A stretch of 64,000 nucleotides of DNA, from assembly GCA_041392475.1 (NCBI GenBank), contig JAWKLZ010000001.1, positions 2,170,001 to 2,234,000 on the forward strand. Direction: 5' to 3'. The notes under the pieces were generated by a model. The model ran no database searches and was not told the origin of the DNA. It was given only the letters and a program-made list of their open reading frames with translations. Source of the stretch: Chitinophagales bacterium. GTDB taxonomy: Bacteria > Bacteroidota > Bacteroidia > Chitinophagales > UBA2359. Of this stretch, positions 37,719 through 47,681 are shown piece by piece. A program made the position numbers and the translations under genes. The stretch's first letter is position 1, and every line of letters begins with the position of its first letter.

Positions 37719-39407
37719 ATGCAAAAACTACTTGCCCTAACTACTTGCTTTTTAATCACTTCAATGCTTACAGCACAGCATACCAATATTCCGTTGAATG
37801 CGATTGACTATCATTTGATTGACCGTATCGAAATCAAATCAGGCAATGTGAGCAATCAAATTCATACGTCTTTGAAGCCTTACAGTCGATTAGATGCGGT
37901 CGTGTATGCCGAATCAGCAGATACGATGAATAGTGCCAATTTTGGGCGTTTAGACCGCTTGAACCAGTATTATCTCTACAAAAACAACAACGAATGGAAA
38001 GAAGATAGAGGTTTGATAGAGAGTAAAAAACCTTTATTAAAACATTTTTACCAATACAAATCCGATTTTTATTACCACCGTGATGGGAATGATTTTTTGG
38101 TGAAGGTGAATCCCATTCTACATCTGCAATTGGGTAAAAGTTCGGACACTGATGGACTGCGCTACCAAAATCAGAAGGGAGTAGAAGTTCGTGGATGGAT
38201 AGGGCAGAAACTCGGTTTTTATACTTCGCTGACTGACAATCAATCATCGTTTCCAAATTACATTGAAGATCGAATAAGAGAAGCTGGCGCAGTGCCTGGT
38301 GAAGGGCGATTCAAGGAGTTTGAAAGTGGTATTGGAGACAATTTGTTTGCGTTTGGTCACGATTATTACACCGCCAATGGCTACATCACTTTCAGCCCAA
38401 TTGAGCAAATCAGCCTACAAATGGGACACGATAAAAACTTCATTGGCAATGGTATCCGTTCGCTGCTCTTGTCTGATTACTCCAACAATTATTTCTTTTT
38501 GAAGGTCAATACTAAAATATGGAAATTCAACTACCAAAATCTTTTCATGGAATTGACCTCACAGTTCGATCGAGGTGCAGATGCTCTTTTACCTTCAAAA
38601 TATGCTGCTATGCACCACCTCAGCTTCAATGCAACCAAATGGCTAAACTTGGGCGTTTTTGAGGCCGTAGTATTTCAGCGAGATACAGGATTTGAAATGC
38701 AGTATTTGAATCCTTTGATTTTTTACAGAGCTGTTGAATTTCATTTGGGTAGCGCCGACAATGTGTTGTTGGGTTTGGACTACAAAGCCAATATAGCTCA
38801 GAAGTTTTCACTGTATGGACAGTTGGTTTTGGACGAATTGCGGTTTGGAGAAGTGACGAGTGGTGATGGTTGGTGGGGCAACAAGTTTGGCGTACAGATG
38901 GGATTGAAGTACATCGATGTAGCAAATATTTCAAATTTAGATGCTCAGTTTGAATTCAATACGGTACGCCCTTACACTTACACACATCAAACGCAACAAG
39001 CAAATTATACGCATTTCAACCAGCCTTTGGCGCATCCTTTGGGGGCAAATTTCAGAGAGTTTTTGGGGGTATTTCGCTACCGTACAGCAAAAAATGTGTT
39101 TATGGATTGGCGGTTGATGTATGCTCAATATGGAGCAGATATTGCAGAGGACAACTATGGCGGCAATATTTTTACGCCCAATGACACCCGACTAATGGAA
39201 TATGGGAATTCTTTGTTGCAAGGCAATCAAACCAATATTTTGTTGAGTGATTTTACGCTTTCGTATATGATGAAATTCAATTTTTTCCTTGATTTTCACT
39301 ATACTTTCCGCAATAGTAAGGAGGAGTTGAGTGGCATTTCGGCTTCCGAAAATTTTGTAGGTTTGGGAATGCGCTTAAATTTTCAGCAGCGAAAGGACTT
39401 GTTTTGA
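37719..39407 (+). CDS. Outer membrane beta-barrel protein, Wzi/RemB-like
   Basis: 562 residues with a signal peptide (QKLLALTTCFLITSMLTAQ). The mature protein consists of many alternating aromatic strands (HLQLGKSSDTDGLRYQNQKGVEVRGWIGQKLGFYTSL, QISLQMGHDKNFIGNGIRSLLLSD, LNLGVFEAVVFQRDTGFEMQYLNPLIFYRAVEFHLGS; quoted in parts) and ends in NFVGLGMRLNF, a barrel-type terminus. The GxGxRSLLLSD block and overall layout resemble the capsule-assembly Wzi family, which in Bacteroidota includes gliding-motility RemB-like proteins. Role is inferred. Confidence 0.65.
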   Translation: MQKLLALTTCFLITSMLTAQHTNIPLNAIDYHLIDRIEIKSGNVSNQIHTSLKPYSRLDAVVYAESADTMNSANFGRLDRLNQYYLYKNNNEWKEDRGLIESKKPLLKHFYQYKSDFYYHRDGNDFLVKVNPILHLQLGKSSDTDGLRYQNQKGVEVRGWIGQKLGFYTSLTDNQSSFPNYIEDRIREAGAVPGEGRFKEFESGIGDNLFAFGHDYYTANGYITFSPIEQISLQMGHDKNFIGNGIRSLLLSDYSNNYFFLKVNTKIWKFNYQNLFMELTSQFDRGADALLPSKYAAMHHLSFNATKWLNLGVFEAVVFQRDTGFEMQYLNPLIFYRAVEFHLGSADNVLLGLDYKANIAQKFSLYGQLVLDELRFGEVTSGDGWWGNKFGVQMGLKYIDVANISNLDAQFEFNTVRPYTYTHQTQQANYTHFNQPLAHPLGANFREFLGVFRYRTAKNVFMDWRLMYAQYGADIAEDNYGGNIFTPNDTRLMEYGNSLLQGNQTNILLSDFTLSYMMKFNFFLDFHYTFRNSKEELSGISASENFVGLGMRLNFQQRKDLF

Positions 39408-39472
39408 GTACAATGCCAAGAATATTCATTAACTGTTGATTATCAAAACATTGTATAATTCCACCGATAAGT

Positions 39473-39514
39473 TTGAGATGAAATCTTTTAGAAGCCTAAA
39501 AGATTTCATCTCAA
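39473..39514. terminator. Perfect 19-bp hairpin between convergent genes
   Basis: TTGAGATGAAATCTTTTAG (39473-39491), loop AAGC, then CTAAAAGATTTCATCTCAA (39496-39514). It sits between genes ending at 39407 (+) and 39548 (-). No long T-run follows on either strand, so it is a likely but not classic bidirectional terminator. Confidence 0.7.
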
Positions 39515-39547
39515 GTACTTATGTATAAATCGAAGAAAACCTATATT

Positions 39548-41035
39548 TTACATGGTTGTTCCTTCAATATGCTTATTGTAGAATTTCCAAACTTCATGGG
39601 CAACATTTCTACCCAATTCTAAACCAGCAACATTATCGGCTTGAATATGGTAACCTCCTAACACTCTTGATATTCCAGCCATATTTGCCGTTTCTGTGAA
39701 GGTAGGAAAATGAAGTGTGATGGTATCACCCAAGTTATCAGGTTCGGTCAATATACCTGGCACCAAATCCACTTCTTCTCCAAATTTATCACTTCCTGTA
39801 TATAGTTTCAGGGCTTCTGAACAAGCCCCACTTATGGTACTATGCCCAGAAACATAACTAGGAAATGGAGGACACAAAAAAGTTTCGGGTGAATAAGGTC
39901 GCCACTCCTGCCCTTTCATCTCCATCATTCCTTTTTCTGGACCTCCCCAAGCTTTGATAACCTGATCCTCGTAGTATTGGTGAACTAGGGCATAAGGTCG
40001 AGCAAAATCGTAATACATTTTTGATTCCCAAGAAGCAATGAATGCATCCATTGCGGTAACTTGATTGAGGAAATACATTTTGACATCTTCATCCAATGTA
40101 TGGTTATCTCTTCTCGAAACATCTTGTGCAAAATTCAACCAGTGACCTGCCTGCTGAACAGATTTTGGTCCATCGCGCATAAACTCAACCAATGCCCGCT
40201 GTTCGTCGGTTAAATTGGCTTGTAGTTCAATCACTTCCTGCACCTCTTTTTCCAATTGTTCTGAACCTATCATTGGTGGAGGGCCTGGTCTGAACTGATC
40301 TGATGATTTCAAAGCAATTGGTTTGACTTTATCCCAAAAAGGTGTCAAACAACCAGGTGCGAACTTACCTCCTTTCCCATCTGAAAAATACTTGGGTTGC
40401 CAGCGATTGGGATCTACATTTTTATCTACTGAATTGACAGGTTGGTAACCTGCATAGTCAAAATAAGGCTGCCCATTGGAGTTTTCTTCTTCGCCATACT
40501 GATTCGCCCCATCGTGTTTTCTTGCTTCAATAACAGCTTGGGCGGCCAAATTTCCAATTCCTTCTGGCGTAGTAGCATCCATGGAGTGATTGTTGGGATC
40601 AAATCCCAATTCCTTCATAAACTGCTCAAAAAGCACACTATCGGAGTAATAATACTCATTCATCGCTCTAAGTGCAGCATAACTTATCGCAATTTCTTTG
40701 TTTTTGAGTGTTTGCTCACTTTCGGGTCGTCTCTCCACATTTGTAAGATATACAGGTGTTGAAGTGGAGTCATATCTCGACCACGCATCAAAAACTGCTG
40801 TGAAAATTAGACCCAAATAACGTGAAGTGATGGTAGGACGAGGCTTGAATTTTTCGGTATCATTTGCAGTTGCCGTTAGAGCTATTTCACCCCATTTGTA
40901 AGCGATATTGTCTGTTCCTCTGGGTTCTTCTTCGGTAATTCCACTCTTTGCAGAGTCAGATTTTTGATGGTTCGCATCTTTACATCCGTTTAGGAGGAAT
41001 ATACCTAAGAGTGCTATAAATATTAATTTATTCAT
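39548..41035 (-). CDS. Vanadium-dependent haloperoxidase/PAP2-like lipoprotein
   Basis: About 495 residues from the ATG at 41035, chosen because it gives a compact lipoprotein signal (NKLIFIALLGIFLLNGC); the longer frame starts at 41056. The C-terminal half has the vanadate/phosphate pocket: KMYYDFARPYALVH (Lys and Arg), PSYVSGHSTISGACSEAL (Ser-Gly-His) and SRVLGGYHIQADN (Arg and axial His). Family members oxidise halides with hydrogen peroxide or act as acid phosphatases; which applies here cannot be told. Lone gene with about 680 bp of upstream non-coding sequence. Confidence 0.85.
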   Translation of the reverse strand: MNKLIFIALLGIFLLNGCKDANHQKSDSAKSGITEEEPRGTDNIAYKWGEIALTATANDTEKFKPRPTITSRYLGLIFTAVFDAWSRYDSTSTPVYLTNVERRPESEQTLKNKEIAISYAALRAMNEYYYSDSVLFEQFMKELGFDPNNHSMDATTPEGIGNLAAQAVIEARKHDGANQYGEEENSNGQPYFDYAGYQPVNSVDKNVDPNRWQPKYFSDGKGGKFAPGCLTPFWDKVKPIALKSSDQFRPGPPPMIGSEQLEKEVQEVIELQANLTDEQRALVEFMRDGPKSVQQAGHWLNFAQDVSRRDNHTLDEDVKMYFLNQVTAMDAFIASWESKMYYDFARPYALVHQYYEDQVIKAWGGPEKGMMEMKGQEWRPYSPETFLCPPFPSYVSGHSTISGACSEALKLYTGSDKFGEEVDLVPGILTEPDNLGDTITLHFPTFTETANMAGISRVLGGYHIQADNVAGLELGRNVAHEVWKFYNKHIEGTTM

Positions 41036-41056
41036 TTGTGATATTTTTATTTTCAA

Positions 41057-41738
41057 GAAAAATACGGGTAGTATTTATATAATAAAATGTATGAAAAGTA
41101 AATAATTTGTATGGATTAATAGATATCAATCTTTCCGCACAAGGTAAGGAAAAATTGAAATAGTAGCAACCCTCAAATAGGTAGGTTATATTGAACAATT
41201 AACTAAGTAAATAAAATATTTTATTTATATTACAATGACTATGAATTACTTAATTACATAAAAATAAATATCGGATGTCTTTTTTTGAGAACTATTCTAA
41301 GAACACTTTACACAACTAACCTGAAAAGTTTCTATTTAACAAATAATTAAAATAATAAATTAATCATAATTTATAAAAATCTATTTCAAATTACTCTTCT
41401 ATACTTTCAAAGTAAAACAACCAAGTTTATTTTTAATGAAATTTTTGATATTTAGTACTTCTCAAAATCGTCTCCAATATTCAAGTAAGTGTTGAAGAAT
41501 CAATTTTACACACAATTCATTGACCTTTATTCCTGTTGGCAAAGAATGAAGTGTTAAAGTTGGATTTTAAGACAGTAAAGAAAGGATCAGAAGAAGGTAA
41601 AAAAGACATTTGTGTAAAATAAGTTCGTTAAGAGCAAGGGACTTACAAATAGAGTTATCTATATTAATTTGTGTTATAAAATGCTGTATAGCAAATTATT
41701 TTATGGGAGTTACAAATAAATCCGCAGCAATATTAAAG
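41057..41738. other. 682-bp AT-rich intergenic region
   Basis: No credible gene on either strand. It contains the perfect AT-only palindrome TAAATAAAATATTTTATTTA at 41208-41227 and no RNA gene that I recognise. It presumably carries the promoter of the haloperoxidase gene. Confidence 0.6.
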
Positions 41739-42932
41739 CTAATTCCCTGCCGCCACCTTCAATTTTTTTGCCAACAAAAGACCTATTAAGCTAATGCCAA
41801 TAGACAAATAACCTACCAAATGATAGCCTGATAAAGTCCCCGATCCATTGTCGACCACCAATGCGCCACTAATGATAGAAGCCAAGAAAATTCCCAACTG
41901 CTGGAAAGCCGACTTGACACTCATAAAACTACCTCGATTTTTGGGTCCTACACTTGCCGTAATCATTGCTTGAGGAGGAATCATTCGACCGCTACCCAAT
42001 ATAAAAAATAAGGTTGTAGCGATAAGTGCTACAAGAACGGGTATAGGAGGCATATTGGTAATCAACAAAACAGGTATAAAAGAAATAATCATCAATGCAT
42101 AGAACAACTTCAATGCACCAAAGCGATCGGTTAATTTACCAATTATAGGGGCAGAAAAAACAGTAGCCAGACCGCCTGCAAAATACATCCAAGTGATTTG
42201 CCCTTGCGTAAAGCCTACATTGCGAATCATATAAGGTGCAATGAACGGAATGATGATGAAATGACCCAAAACCAATATAATACCCAAAAGCAAAGCATAC
42301 AGTTGATTGGAGTCTGTTGTGATGTCGGTAACTACGCTTATCAGAGATTTATTCTTAACCCTGTGCTGCAAATGTTCCGTCATTACAGGAAAACGAAGCA
42401 CTATTTGGGTGAGAATGATGATCCCTGTGCCAGATACAAACAAAAATGGTGCATACCAATCAAATTTTTCTGCCAGAAATAAGCCCAAAGGAACACCCAA
42501 AGCGGCAGCGGCTGAAAAGGCCGCAGTCAAAATGCCCATTGCTGAGCCGCGTCGTTCAAAAGGATAAATATCGCTGACCACCGACAAAACCAAAGCACCA
42601 ATCATACCTCCAAATATGCCTGTGGTGAATCGAATAATTAAAAAACTGACATAACTAAAAGCAAATGCACACAAAAAAGTCCCAATTGTGAATCCACAAT
42701 AAATAAATAATAGGGCTTTTTTTCGGTCAAAACGGTCAATCAGAAACATACCTGTCAGGCTTGAAAAAAATGCACCCAAAGCATAAGAAGAAACCAACCA
42801 ACTAAATTGCTGCGGACTTATATCATAAAGTTTCATAAAAACATCACCTAAAGGCATCATTATCATTACATCTACAATATTGGTGAAGTTGATAGTCGCC
42901 AATAGAAATAAAATAAACCGTTCTTGTTTCAT
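41739..42932 (-). CDS. Major facilitator superfamily transporter (drug/sugar efflux type)
   Basis: About 397 residues from the ATG at 42932 (KQERFILFLLATINFTNIVDVMIMMPLG); the open frame extends upstream to 43058 but that extension is not MFS-like. Twelve hydrophobic segments, the loop 2-3 motif LIDRFDRKKALL, and in the second half a repeat of it, IGKLTDRFGALKLF. Helix 4/5 carries GIFGGMIGALVLSVVSDIYPFERRGSAMG. Probably an inner-membrane proton-driven exporter; substrate unknown. Divergent from the DUF177-rpmF operon. Confidence 0.9.
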   Translation of the reverse strand: MKQERFILFLLATINFTNIVDVMIMMPLGDVFMKLYDISPQQFSWLVSSYALGAFFSSLTGMFLIDRFDRKKALLFIYCGFTIGTFLCAFAFSYVSFLIIRFTTGIFGGMIGALVLSVVSDIYPFERRGSAMGILTAAFSAAAALGVPLGLFLAEKFDWYAPFLFVSGTGIIILTQIVLRFPVMTEHLQHRVKNKSLISVVTDITTDSNQLYALLLGIILVLGHFIIIPFIAPYMIRNVGFTQGQITWMYFAGGLATVFSAPIIGKLTDRFGALKLFYALMIISFIPVLLITNMPPIPVLVALIATTLFFILGSGRMIPPQAMITASVGPKNRGSFMSVKSAFQQLGIFLASIISGALVVDNGSGTLSGYHLVGYLSIGISLIGLLLAKKLKVAAGN

Positions 42933-43097
42933 AAAGTAAATCATTGAAGCTCTAAAGCTCAAACTAAGGTTGAATGAGTAGGATGAATATTTGAAAAATA
43001 GATTATTTTGCGCCTTATTCGGTATAGGCTGCAAACTATCACAAACAAGATGAAGCAAACAATGTTTTCAGACGATGGTTATTTGCAATTTTTTACG

Positions 43098-43105
43098 TAC
43101 ATTTG
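43098..43105 (+). promoter_or_regulatory. -7 element TACATTTG of the rpmF operon
   Basis: TACATTTG at 43098-43105, followed by CACCG, 33 bp before the TTG start of the DUF177 gene. It fits TAnnTTTG; the -33 TTG is not clear. Confidence 0.5.
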
Positions 43106-43138
43106 CACCGCTTTTTAAAAAACTAAAATTTTCGTTCC

Positions 43139-43708
43139 TTGAATCATTTATTAGAACGGAATAGTGGGACATTGAAGACTTTTAACATCCCTTTTATGGG
43201 GCTGAAAAAAGGAGTTCATCAGTTTCAGTATATTATTGATTCCAGTTTTTTCAAAGAATTTGAACATTCCCCTATTGAAGAAGGTGTGTTAGAAGTTGAT
43301 TTAGAATTCAATAAAAAACACAATTTCTTTGAATTGGATTTTCAAATTGAAGGAAAAATAAAAGCAGAGTGTGATAGGTGTTCCGATGACTTTAATTTGG
43401 GAGTTGATGTTGAAGATCAAATAATTATTCAAATTCAACAAGCGGAAAATATATCAGACGAACGTGATTTGGATATCTTGAGCATACCAACTGATAGCAT
43501 AGTTATCAATGTAGCCCATCTAATCTACGAAATCATTGTTTTGTCATTGCCGATTCGAAAGAATTGCAGCGATGATAGTATAGACGGAAAGAAGTGCAAT
43601 GCGAAGATTATAAAGATTTTGAAAAAAAATCAACATTCAGAAGAAAATGTAACCGATCCTCGCTGGGAAGCACTTTTAAAATTAAAAGATAATAATAATA
43701 ATAACTAA
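43139..43708 (+). CDS. DUF177 (YceD-like) protein
   Basis: 189 codons, TTG start at 43139. Contains the family's Cys pair AECDRCSDDF near the middle and the C-terminal region with KKCNAKIIKILKK and DPRWEALLKL. YceD-type proteins are encoded directly before rpmF across bacteria and are linked to 23S rRNA processing or stability. It lies 21 bp upstream of rpmF. Confidence 0.9.
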   Translation: MNHLLERNSGTLKTFNIPFMGLKKGVHQFQYIIDSSFFKEFEHSPIEEGVLEVDLEFNKKHNFFELDFQIEGKIKAECDRCSDDFNLGVDVEDQIIIQIQQAENISDERDLDILSIPTDSIVINVAHLIYEIIVLSLPIRKNCSDDSIDGKKCNAKIIKILKKNQHSEENVTDPRWEALLKLKDNNNNN

Positions 43709-43729
43709 TCCTTTAAATAGTTTAAAATA

Positions 43730-43918
43730 ATGGCACATCCTAAGCGGAAAATCTCCAAAACAAGAAGAGACAAGCGTAGAACACACGTGAAAGCAGTAGC
43801 ACCTACACTTGCAAAAGATTCAACAACCAACCAAACACACCTCTTTCACAGAGCTCATTGGTATGAAGGTAAACTTTACTACAAAGGTCAGTTGGTGATT
43901 GACAATGTTTCGGAATAA
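43730..43918 (+). CDS. rpmF: 50S ribosomal protein L32
   Basis: 62 residues: MAHPKRKISKTRRDKRRTH is the diagnostic start (AHPKRK-S-RRDKRR). No zinc-ribbon cysteines, so it is the C- form that does not bind zinc. Part of the large ribosomal subunit near the peptidyl transferase exit. A hairpin terminator follows 27 bp after the stop. Confidence 0.98.
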   Translation: MAHPKRKISKTRRDKRRTHVKAVAPTLAKDSTTNQTHLFHRAHWYEGKLYYKGQLVIDNVSE

Positions 43919-43945
43919 GCTCTGAAACTCACTGTCTATTCAATA

Positions 43946-43988
43946 GTGCCACGACTGATATGCTCATTAATCGTGGCACAATTTTTTT
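43946..43988 (+). terminator. Rho-independent terminator between rpmF and fabH
   Basis: GTGCCACGA (43946-43954) pairs with TCGTGGCAC (43971-43979), followed by AATTTTTTT. It should end or attenuate the DUF177-rpmF transcript before fabH. Confidence 0.9.
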
Positions 43989-44018
43989 GTAATTCACTTA
44001 TTTACAGAATTTTATCGC

Positions 44019-45014
44019 ATGTCCAAACAATTAGCAGCCATCACTGGTGTTCATGGTTACCTGCCAGACTATGTATTGACGAATAAAGAATTAGAGCAAA
44101 TAGTAGATACCAACGACGAATGGATTGTGACGAGAACAGGTATCAAAGAGCGTCGAATATTGAAGGGCGAAGGCTTAGGGACTTCCGATATGGCAGTAGA
44201 AGCAGTAAAAGGATTGCTAGAAAAGCGAAATCTGCAACCTACGGACATAGATTTGTTGATTTGTGCAACAACTACACCTGATATGTTTTTTCCCAGCACT
44301 GCTAATTTGATATGCCACAAAATTGGTGCTGCACCTGCCGGAAGTTTTGACATATTAGCGGCTTGTTCAGGATTTCTATATGCATTGTCAGTTGGCGCAA
44401 AATTCATAGAGTCAGGCACTTATCGCAGAGTTGTTGTAGTCGGTGCTGATAAAATGTCTTCAATTGTAAATTACGAAGACCGCACAACTTGTATTATTTT
44501 TGGAGATGGTGCTGCAGCAGTGCTTTTAGAGCCAGCTCAAGAAGGTGTGGGGATTAAAGATGAAATATTGCGTTCAGACGGATCGGGTGCCAAACATTTA
44601 CACATGAAAGCGGGCGGTTCTAAACGTCCTGCAAGTATCGAAACAGTTACGAATAAAGAACATTATATCTTCCAAGATGGGAAAGCAGTGTTTAAATTTG
44701 CAGTGAAAAATATGGCAGATGTATCTGCTGAAATCATGGAACGCAACAATTTGACGGGGGAAGATGTCGCATGGTTGGTTCCGCATCAAGCCAATAAACG
44801 CATTATTGATGCTACTGCACGTAGAATGGGATTGACCGAAGATAAAGTAATGCTCAATATTGAACGCTATGGAAATACAACTGCGGCAACGATTCCTCTT
44901 TGTTTGTGGGATTGGGAAAAAGAGTTGAAGCGAGGCGACAATATTATTTTAGCTGCCTTTGGAGGTGGTTTTACATGGGGAGCTGTTTACCTTCAATGGG
45001 CATACAATTCCTAA
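44019..45014 (+). CDS. fabH: 3-oxoacyl-ACP synthase III (FabH)
   Basis: 331 residues. Starts fatty-acid synthesis by condensing an acyl-CoA primer with malonyl-ACP. Catalytic Cys116 in FDILAACSGFLYAL, His in WLVPHQANKRIID and Asn in ERYGNTTAATIP; the start GYLPDYVLTNKELEQIVDTND and RTGIKERR are family-typical. In many bacteria plsX lies between rpmF and fabH; here it is absent and a terminator stands in its place. Followed by efp, accB and accC. Confidence 0.97.
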   Translation: MSKQLAAITGVHGYLPDYVLTNKELEQIVDTNDEWIVTRTGIKERRILKGEGLGTSDMAVEAVKGLLEKRNLQPTDIDLLICATTTPDMFFPSTANLICHKIGAAPAGSFDILAACSGFLYALSVGAKFIESGTYRRVVVVGADKMSSIVNYEDRTTCIIFGDGAAAVLLEPAQEGVGIKDEILRSDGSGAKHLHMKAGGSKRPASIETVTNKEHYIFQDGKAVFKFAVKNMADVSAEIMERNNLTGEDVAWLVPHQANKRIIDATARRMGLTEDKVMLNIERYGNTTAATIPLCLWDWEKELKRGDNIILAAFGGGFTWGAVYLQWAYNS

Positions 45015-45052
45015 GAAATTAGAAAAAATAACATAAAAATATTTAATAAATA

Positions 45053-45619
45053 ATGGCTTCTACTTCAGAATTTAGAAATGGGTTCAGCATGGAACTTGAC
45101 CATGGATTGTGGACAATCGTTGAGTTTTTGCATGTAAAACCTGGAAAAGGCCCTGCTTTCGTGCGAACAAAACTAAAAAATTTGGTTTCAGGTAAGGTCG
45201 TAGATCGTACGTTTCCATCGGGTTATAAAGTAACCGAAGCACGAATTGAAAGACGAACCTATCAGTATTTGTACAACGATCAGATGGGATATCATTTTAT
45301 GAACAATGAAACCTATAGTCAAATAGCACTCGAAGAAAGCATGATCAATGCTCCTCAGTTTTTACTAGAAGGGCAAAATGTAGATATTTTGTTTCATGCT
45401 GAAAAAGAAAAAGCATTGGTTTGTGAACTCCCCCAGTATGTTATCCAAGAAATAACCTATACTGAAACAGGATTAAGAGGAGATACCGCTACCAATGTGA
45501 CCAAACCTGCTACACTTGCATCAGGAGCAGAAGTCAATGTACCTTTGTTTATCAATCAAGGAGATAAAATTAGGGTCAGCACTGCTGATGGTAGCTATAT
45601 GGAAAGGGTCAGAGATTAG
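45053..45619 (+). CDS. efp: Elongation factor P
   Basis: 188 residues, three beta-barrel domains as usual. Relieves ribosome stalling at polyproline stretches. The loop HVKPGKGPAFVRTKLKN carries Lys32, the position modified in many bacteria; no modification enzyme is encoded nearby. The C-terminal signature GAEVNVPLFINQGDKIRVST is present. 38 bp after fabH. Confidence 0.97.
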   Translation: MASTSEFRNGFSMELDHGLWTIVEFLHVKPGKGPAFVRTKLKNLVSGKVVDRTFPSGYKVTEARIERRTYQYLYNDQMGYHFMNNETYSQIALEESMINAPQFLLEGQNVDILFHAEKEKALVCELPQYVIQEITYTETGLRGDTATNVTKPATLASGAEVNVPLFINQGDKIRVSTADGSYMERVRD

Positions 45620-45696
45620 TATATTTGCAAAAAGAAATGTTTTTCCTTGCATAAATTAGCCAACATTTACATCTTTACAGAAAGAAAATCCTCACT

Positions 45697-46212
45697 ATGG
45701 ACTTCAAACAAATCAAAGAATTAATTAGACTGATTGATCAAACAGATCTAAGCGAATTAAAAATTGAAACAGAGACCTTCAAAATAAGCCTTCGTTCTAA
45801 GGCATATACCGAAGCAGTCAACAAAGGCAAATCGGTCAGTAGCGTTTCTTTTCCTTCTACATCACAGATGCCAACACCTGTTGCTCCTTTAGCAACTGTT
45901 GTAAGTGCAACTCCTAATCAAGAAGCAAAAGAACATGCAGTTGGTACAACCGAAAAGTCCAACAACGATAAGCTGTTCACCATCAAATCACCTATGATTG
46001 GTACATTTTATCGGTCTTCTTCACCAGACAAACCTCCTTTCATCAAAATTGGTGATACCATTTCAAAAGGAGATGTTCTATGTATTGTAGAAGCCATGAA
46101 ACTTTTCAACGAGATAGAGTCGGAAATAAATGGTAAGGTTGTAGAAATATTGTTAGACGATTCGTCTCCAGTAGAGTACGACCAAGATTTATTCCGTGTA
46201 GAACTTGCCTAG
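45697..46212 (+). CDS. accB: Biotin carboxyl carrier protein of acetyl-CoA carboxylase
   Basis: 171 residues. N-terminal helical segment (FKQIKELIRLIDQTDLSELKI), a Pro/Ala/Thr-rich linker at about 50-90, and the biotinyl domain with Lys135 in CIVEAMKLFNEIESE. Carries biotin and CO2 between the two carboxylase half reactions. Directly precedes accC. Confidence 0.97.
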   Translation: MDFKQIKELIRLIDQTDLSELKIETETFKISLRSKAYTEAVNKGKSVSSVSFPSTSQMPTPVAPLATVVSATPNQEAKEHAVGTTEKSNNDKLFTIKSPMIGTFYRSSSPDKPPFIKIGDTISKGDVLCIVEAMKLFNEIESEINGKVVEILLDDSSPVEYDQDLFRVELA

Positions 46213-46320
46213 AGAAAGCTCTAATTCAAAAAATAAATTCAAATTCAAACTCAAATAATTCTGTGTCAAAAACATAGACTTTTGATTTTGGTTTTCATTT
46301 TGATTGACAATCAGTAACCG

Positions 46321-47655
46321 ATGTTTCAAAAAATACTTATTGCAAATAGAGGAGAAATTGCTTTGCGTGTTATTCGTACCTGCAAAGAAATGGGTATCAA
46401 AACAGTAGCTGTTTATTCTACTGCCGATAAGGATAGTTTACATGTCCGTTTTGCAGACGAAGCCGTTTGCATTGGACCTCCCTCTAGCAAGGATTCTTAC
46501 CTCAATGTACCACATATCATGGCAGCTGCTGAAGTAACAAATGCAGATGCCATTCATCCAGGATATGGATTCTTGGCAGAGAATGCCCACTTTGCAGAAA
46601 TATGCGCAGATTACAATATCAAATTTATTGGCCCTACTGCTTCAATGATTCGAAGTATGGGGGATAAAATCACCGCAAAGCAAACCATGAGAGAAGCAGG
46701 TGTACCTGTTATCCCAGGTTCTGACGGATTGATACACGATATAGAAGAAGGAAAAAAAATAGCAAATGAAATCGGCTATCCTATTATTTTGAAAGCAACC
46801 GCAGGTGGTGGAGGAAAAGGTATGAGGGTAGTATGGGATGCCTCTGCTTTTGAGAAGCATTGGGACAGCGCACGTCAAGAGGCAAAAGCTTCTTTTGGAA
46901 ACGATGGGATTTACATCGAAAAATTTATTGAAGAACCCCGACATATTGAAATTCAAATAGTAGGCGATCAATACGGCAAGGCCTGTCACTTATCAGAAAG
47001 AGATTGTAGCATACAACGCCGCCACCAAAAACTAGTGGAAGAATCTCCTTCGCCTTTCATGGATGATGAACTTCGTGAAAAAATGGGTGCAGCGGCTATC
47101 AAAGCTGCAAATTCTATCAACTACGAAAGTTTGGGTACAATAGAATTTTTGGTTGATAAATACAGGAATTTCTACTTTATGGAGATGAACACCCGTGTAC
47201 AAGTAGAACATCCTGTTACAGAGGAGGTTGTTAATTTTGACCTTATCAAAGAACAGATAAAGGTGGCAGCAGGTGTAGCAATTTCTGGAAAAAATTATTA
47301 TCCGATTGGTCATGCTATTGAATGTCGTATCAATGCAGAAGACCCTTACAACGATTTTCGACCTAGTCCTGGTAAAATCACAGAATTGCATACATCAAAA
47401 GGTCATGGTGTGCGTGTAGATACGCATATACATGCAGGATATACTGTTCCTCCTTACTACGATTCTTTGCTTGCAAAAGTAATCGTTCACGCCAATGATA
47501 GAGATCAAGCTATTGCTAAAATGAAGCGAGCATTGGAAGAATTTATCATTGAAGGTGTGAAAACTACAATTCCTTTTCACCTCAAATTGATGGATGATGA
47601 GCGATTTAGGGAAGGAAACTTCAATACCAGTTTCTTGAATGATTTTGAATACTAA
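46321..47655 (+). CDS. accC: Biotin carboxylase of acetyl-CoA carboxylase
   Basis: 444 residues, the usual size. ATP-dependent carboxylation of the AccB biotin. N-terminal domain ILIANRGEIALRVIRTCKEMG, ATP-grasp with the glycine loop KATAGGGGKGMR, HLSERDCSIQRRHQKLVEE, and the active-site FMEMNTRVQVEHPVTE; C-terminal YDSLLAKVIVH. Completes the operon fabH-efp-accB-accC. Confidence 0.98.
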   Translation: MFQKILIANRGEIALRVIRTCKEMGIKTVAVYSTADKDSLHVRFADEAVCIGPPSSKDSYLNVPHIMAAAEVTNADAIHPGYGFLAENAHFAEICADYNIKFIGPTASMIRSMGDKITAKQTMREAGVPVIPGSDGLIHDIEEGKKIANEIGYPIILKATAGGGGKGMRVVWDASAFEKHWDSARQEAKASFGNDGIYIEKFIEEPRHIEIQIVGDQYGKACHLSERDCSIQRRHQKLVEESPSPFMDDELREKMGAAAIKAANSINYESLGTIEFLVDKYRNFYFMEMNTRVQVEHPVTEEVVNFDLIKEQIKVAAGVAISGKNYYPIGHAIECRINAEDPYNDFRPSPGKITELHTSKGHGVRVDTHIHAGYTVPPYYDSLLAKVIVHANDRDQAIAKMKRALEEFIIEGVKTTIPFHLKLMDDERFREGNFNTSFLNDFEY

Positions 47656-47681
47656 AGATTTGTAATTTTTATTTCATTCTC

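Noticed and set aside
41208..41227. 20-bp palindrome of A and T only
   Set aside because: Such palindromes arise by chance in this AT-rich stretch; no promoter element or repeat copy supports a role.
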